From the NCBI GenBank assembly GCA_964588415.1, contig CAZPPK010000158.1, positions 1 through 6,676 of the forward strand: a DNA stretch of 6,676 nucleotides. Direction: 5' to 3'. This document shows positions 5,761-6,676 of this stretch, piece by piece (the first letter of the stretch is position 1; every line of letters starts with the position of its first letter). The notes below the pieces were generated by a model. That model saw only the letters and a program-made list of their open reading frames with translations. It searched no databases and was not told where the DNA came from. Position numbers and translations under genes: made by a program. The stretch is from Sulfidibacterium sp964588415 (GTDB lineage: Bacteria > Bacteroidota > Bacteroidia > Bacteroidales > F082).

Positions 5761-5770
5761 CACAAAAGTA
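5753..5770. promoter_or_regulatory. Perfect palindrome over the -7 element, candidate autoregulatory operator
   Basis: TACTTTTG-CA-CAAAAGTA is an 8-bp perfect inverted repeat with a 2-base centre. Its left arm is the -7 element itself and its right arm reaches the expected transcription start. A regulator bound here would block its own promoter, the usual negative autoregulation of Lrp/AsnC proteins. The binding protein is inferred from position only. Confidence 0.5.
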
Positions 5771-5799
5771 TTCAGGAAACCTTAGGAAAATAGACTATC

Positions 5800-6261
5800 A
5801 TGAAACCGATTGACGAAATTGATTACAAGCTTTTAAACCTCCTTCAGCAAAATAGCCGTATCACCATCAGGGAGCTGTCTGAAAAGCTTTTCTTATCTAC
5901 AACGCCCATCCATGAAAGAATTAAAAAGCTGGAAAAGAGTGGCTATATCAAGCAATACATTACATTGGTCGATCCGAAAAAGATTGAGAAAAAGCTCATT
6001 ATTTACGTATCGGTAGTATTGTACCAGCACACGAAAAAAGCTGTGGAAGATTTTGAAAAAGCCATCAATCAGTTAGACGAAGTGATGGAGTCTTATTATA
6101 TTTCAGGAAATTCGGACTTTCTACTCAAAGTGTATTGCGAAGATATGGATGATTATCACCAGTTTATTACGGAGGAATTTTCTATCATTCAAAACATCTC
6201 CCAGTTCTATAGCTCCTTTGTGATGTCCGAGTCAAAGGTTTCATATCAATTTAAGCTTTAG
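5800..6261 (+). CDS. Lrp/AsnC-family transcriptional regulator
   Basis: A 153-residue amino-acid-responsive DNA-binding protein of typical family length. The N-terminal AsnC-type winged HTH begins IDEIDYKLLNLLQQNSR, with the helix pair ITIRELSEKL (21-30) and STTPIHERIKKLEKSGYI (33-50, recognition helix then wing). A hinge with the usual ...VDPKKI leads to the RAM effector/oligomerisation domain (about 66-140), including YYISGNSDFLLKV (99-111), whose Gly103 and Asp106 fit the family's ligand-loop pattern GxxD. Such proteins form dimers to octamers that wrap DNA. The start is fixed by an in-frame TAG at 5791-5793; a weak AGGA lies 12 bases upstream. The divergent PLP-enzyme gene is the obvious target, with the enzyme's amino-acid substrate or product as probable effector (inference). 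No clear terminator follows. Confidence 0.93.
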   Translation: MKPIDEIDYKLLNLLQQNSRITIRELSEKLFLSTTPIHERIKKLEKSGYIKQYITLVDPKKIEKKLIIYVSVVLYQHTKKAVEDFEKAINQLDEVMESYYISGNSDFLLKVYCEDMDDYHQFITEEFSIIQNISQFYSSFVMSESKVSYQFKL

Positions 6262-6493
6262 TGTTTATTGCGGAATAAAGAAGTTATTTTATCTGCTTCA
6301 GAATAATTTCGTAATTTTGAATAAAGTTGTTCGTGTTTTAATTGTTTGAAAGCTAATTAAATATACAAATTATTCTAATTCAATGAACAACTTCTTTACT
6401 TTTTTTTCTAAATGCACAACGGGTTTATACAACAAACTTTCATAAAAAATTAAAGAGTAACACTCAAAAAAATTATTCTAGCATAGAAAATAA
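6262..6493. other. AT-rich spacer with a -7-like element and a long-range inverted repeat
   Basis: No gene is supported here. TAATTTTG at 6312-6319 matches the -7 consensus but has no TTG at -33 and lies 174 bases before the next ATG. AAGTTGTTC (6324-6332) and GAACAACTT (6385-6393) are perfect 9-bp inverted copies 52 bases apart. No intrinsic terminator for the Lrp/AsnC gene was found, and the 6-bp A/T hairpin just after its stop (6264-6279) is too weak. Confidence 0.45.
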
Positions 6494-6676
6494 ATGGACA
6501 GATCTGGTTTTTTAAATATCACAGCTTCAATTGCTTTTTTTATTTCTTTACTTCTCTCTTTCTTTTTACTAACTGTCAAAACAAAAAATAAATTAGCAAA
6601 TCGTCTATTTGCCGGTTACCTGCTCCTTTCAGCTATTTCTATTAGTGGATTCTTTATTTACAACTACATTATTAAT
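6494..6676 (+). CDS. 5' end of a membrane protein gene, possibly membrane-anchored AraC-type regulator (truncated)
   Basis: An ATG at 6494 opens a frame of 61 codons that is still open at the right edge. It starts MDRSGFLNITAS. A first hydrophobic helix spans about residues 9-27, then a short basic loop with TVKTKNKLANR, then a second helix at about 39-57 (LFAGYLLLSAISISGFF). The TKNKLANRLFA loop between two helices resembles the multi-helix membrane N-terminus of flavobacterial regulators that end in an AraC-type HTH. That match is from memory and the HTH is outside the window, so the regulator label is tentative. An upstream in-frame TAG-rich, gene-free stretch supports this start. No consensus promoter is seen just before it. 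Confidence 0.55.
   Translation, partial: MDRSGFLNITASIAFFISLLLSFFLLTVKTKNKLANRLFAGYLLLSAISISGFFIYNYIIN

Noticed and set aside
6264..6279. Terminator after the Lrp/AsnC gene
   Set aside because: The TTTATT/AATAAA stem is A/T only, 6 bp long and has no T-run after it.

Overview
The window looks like chromosomal DNA of a member of the Bacteroidota, most likely the Flavobacteriia or a close relative. The clues are promoters of the TTG-N19-TAnnTTTG type, AT-rich gene starts with no real Shine-Dalgarno sequence, a short-signal lipoprotein, AT-rich gaps between moderately AT-rich genes, and an Lrp/AsnC regulator next to a Bacteroidota-style PLP enzyme. No mobile element, CRISPR array, tRNA or rRNA was seen.

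Layout from left to right. (1) Bases 1-143 hold the probable last 46 codons of an unidentified gene, followed by about 400 bases of gene-free, AT-rich DNA that ends in a candidate regulatory region. (2) Bases 553-3016 carry ygeY (M20-type metallohydrolase) and ygeW (knotted carbamoyltransferase) on the + strand, 88 bases apart. (3) A strongly structured gap leads to a two-domain lipoprotein gene (3224-3982). (4) A long bidirectional terminator separates it from a convergent PLP-dependent fold-type II enzyme (4155-5639, - strand). (5) That enzyme diverges from an Lrp/AsnC-family regulator (5800-6261) across a 160-base region packed with inverted repeats and one consensus promoter. (6) A gene starting at 6494 runs off the right edge; it has two predicted membrane helices and may be the start of a membrane-anchored AraC-type regulator.

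How the genes may work together. In Escherichia coli, ygeW, ygeX (diaminopropionate ammonia-lyase) and ygeY lie in one cluster tied to selenium/molybdenum-hydroxylase genes and to anaerobic purine breakdown. Here ygeY and ygeW are present and ygeX is not. Instead a different PLP lyase-like enzyme lies 1.1 kb away under its own amino-acid-responsive regulator. My main hypothesis is that the window encodes a rewired ureido/diamino-acid catabolic module in which this unassigned enzyme takes the YgeX step. The sequence shows the families and their proximity. The shared pathway is inference, because the genes are not in one operon and the lipoprotein between them has no obvious link.
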